Below, in pieces: positions 5,392 through 6,352 of a stretch of 6,352 nt of DNA. Each line of letters starts with the position of its first letter. Position 1 is the first letter of the stretch. The stretch lies in NCBI GenBank assembly GCA_020696915.1, contig JAJFMR010000397.1:1-6352 (forward strand), given 5' to 3'. This DNA is from Rhizobiaceae bacterium (GTDB lineage Bacteria > Pseudomonadota > Alphaproteobacteria > Rhizobiales > Rhizobiaceae). Position numbers and translations under genes: made by a program. Below the pieces are notes generated by a model. The model was given only the letters and a program-made list of their open reading frames with translations, was not told where the DNA came from and ran no database searches.

Positions 5392-6352
5392 TGGATGCCG
5401 CCGTCGTCCCGACCGGAGCCGTCGACTGGAAGGCCGACGCCATGCAGGCGCGCCGCGCCCGCCGCTACGCGGCCGACCGCCGACTCAGGCTCTACGGCAT
5501 CGTCGCCATCGCCTTTGCGCTCGGCTTCCTCGCGATCCTGCTGCTGACCCTGGTGCTGACTGGATATCGCGCCTTTACGCAGACCGTCGCCACAGTCGAG
5601 ATTGACCTGTCGGCGGCCGAGATCGACCGTAGCGACATCGCCGGCGCCAATTGGCGGGCCGTCTTCCGGGACGCGCTGCGCGCGGAGGCAGGTGACCTGT
5701 CGCGGGCCGACGAGCGGGACCTCTTCGCGATATTCACCTCCACAGCCGCGTTCATGGTGCGCGACGAGATCATGGCCGATCCGGCTCTTCTGGACGGACG
5801 GGCGTCTTTCACGGTCCCGCTTTCCGACCCGCTCGACCAGCTGGCGAAGGGACAGATCGACCGCTCGCTACCCGAGGACCGGCGCCGCGTCAGTGATCGC
5901 CAGATAGAATTCTTCGACCGGTTTTCGGAACGCGGTTCGATCTCCAGCAATTTCAACTGGGGACTCTTCTTCAACCCGGACAGCCGCTTTCCCGAGATAG
6001 CCGGCCTTGCGGGTGCGATCTCGGGAACCTTCTGGGCGCTGCTGGTCTGTTTCCTGATCAGCTTCCCGGTCGGCATCGCGGCTGCAATCTACCTCGAGGA
6101 GTTCGCGCCGAGGAACCGCTTCACGGACATCATCGAGATAAACATCAACAATCTGGCCGCCGTCCCGTCTGTGGTGTTCGGTCTGCTCGGCCTGGCGGTG
6201 TTCATCGGCTGGTTCGGCCTGCCCCGTTCGACCCCGCTGGTGGGCGGCATGGTGCTGGCCCTGATGATGCTCCCGACCATCATCATCGTCACCCGGGCGG
6301 CCCTGAAGGCGGTGCCTCATTCCATCCGCGAGGCGGCTCTCGCCGTCGGCGC
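5391..6352 (+). CDS. pstA: Phosphate ABC transporter permease PstA (3' partial)
   Basis: The partner permease of PstC. The frame is open through the right edge with 320 full codons visible. The ATG at 5391 shares its A with the pstC stop, and A-G-G-G-A at 5377-5381 gives a ribosome-binding site 9 bases upstream. After a basic cytoplasmic start (R-R-A-R-R at 21-25) comes one helix (about 35-58), then a large soluble, probably periplasmic, region (about 60-200) corresponding to the DUF3333 domain found in front of PstA in alphaproteobacteria. The permease core starts near 205, with F-P-V-G-I-A-A-A-I-Y-L-E-E-F-A-P (225-240), N-L-A-A-V-P-S-V-V-F-G-L-L-G (254-267) and the EAA coupling loop beginning A-V-P-H-S-I-R-E-A-A-L-A-V-G at 307-320, where the window ends. 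pstB and phoU would be expected next, but that is outside the window. Confidence 0.93.
   Translation, partial: MDAAVVPTGAVDWKADAMQARRARRYAADRRLRLYGIVAIAFALGFLAILLLTLVLTGYRAFTQTVATVEIDLSAAEIDRSDIAGANWRAVFRDALRAEAGDLSRADERDLFAIFTSTAAFMVRDEIMADPALLDGRASFTVPLSDPLDQLAKGQIDRSLPEDRRRVSDRQIEFFDRFSERGSISSNFNWGLFFNPDSRFPEIAGLAGAISGTFWALLVCFLISFPVGIAAAIYLEEFAPRNRFTDIIEININNLAAVPSVVFGLLGLAVFIGWFGLPRSTPLVGGMVLALMMLPTIIIVTRAALKAVPHSIREAALAVG

Noticed and set aside
5492..6076. A 194-codon minus-strand frame opposite pstA.
   Set aside because: It is S/R-rich antisense of pstA with no motif; pstA itself is strongly supported by family motifs and by coupling to pstC.

Overview
This is a high-GC window from what looks like an alphaproteobacterium of the Hyphomicrobiales/Rhizobiales type (Mesorhizobium-like). 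The placement rests on the long rhizobial-style PstC and PstA permeases, the style of the PstS protein, and a cox gene cluster reminiscent of rhizobial coxMNOP. It is inference from remembered families, not from a search. All confident genes are on the + strand and form two blocks separated by about 700 bases.

Block 1 (1-2203) is the tail of an aa3/caa3-type cytochrome c oxidase cluster. It holds a cytochrome oxidase subunit III-like protein (5' end cut by the window edge), a conserved-looking 117-aa membrane protein, a CtaG-type oxidase assembly protein, and a small membrane-anchored c-type cytochrome. The four genes overlap by 4, 4 and 8 bases, so they are very likely one translationally coupled operon for building a terminal oxidase and delivering electrons to it. 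The cytochrome's haem site reads C-G-G-C-Q instead of C-x-x-C-H, a one-base change that removes the axial histidine.

The gap (2204-2917) has no convincing gene. It has one speculative 59-codon minus-strand ORF with a good Shine-Dalgarno. Its right end is the pst promoter region, where a PhoB-type direct repeat with 11-base spacing lies about 65 bases before pstS.

Block 2 (2918-6352) is the start of a high-affinity phosphate uptake operon: pstS (periplasmic phosphate-binding protein), pstC and pstA (permeases; pstA runs off the window). A strong hairpin and a second inverted repeat sit between pstS and pstC and could make pstS transcript more abundant than permease transcript. pstC and pstA overlap by one base. 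pstS is broken as written: its two halves are in different frames, and roughly 33 residues that should include the S-G-T-R phosphate-binding loop are missing at about 3405-3416.

I found no undescribed system. The points most worth checking are the broken pstS and the missing haem-ligand histidine. Both could be genuine lesions or sequence/assembly errors.
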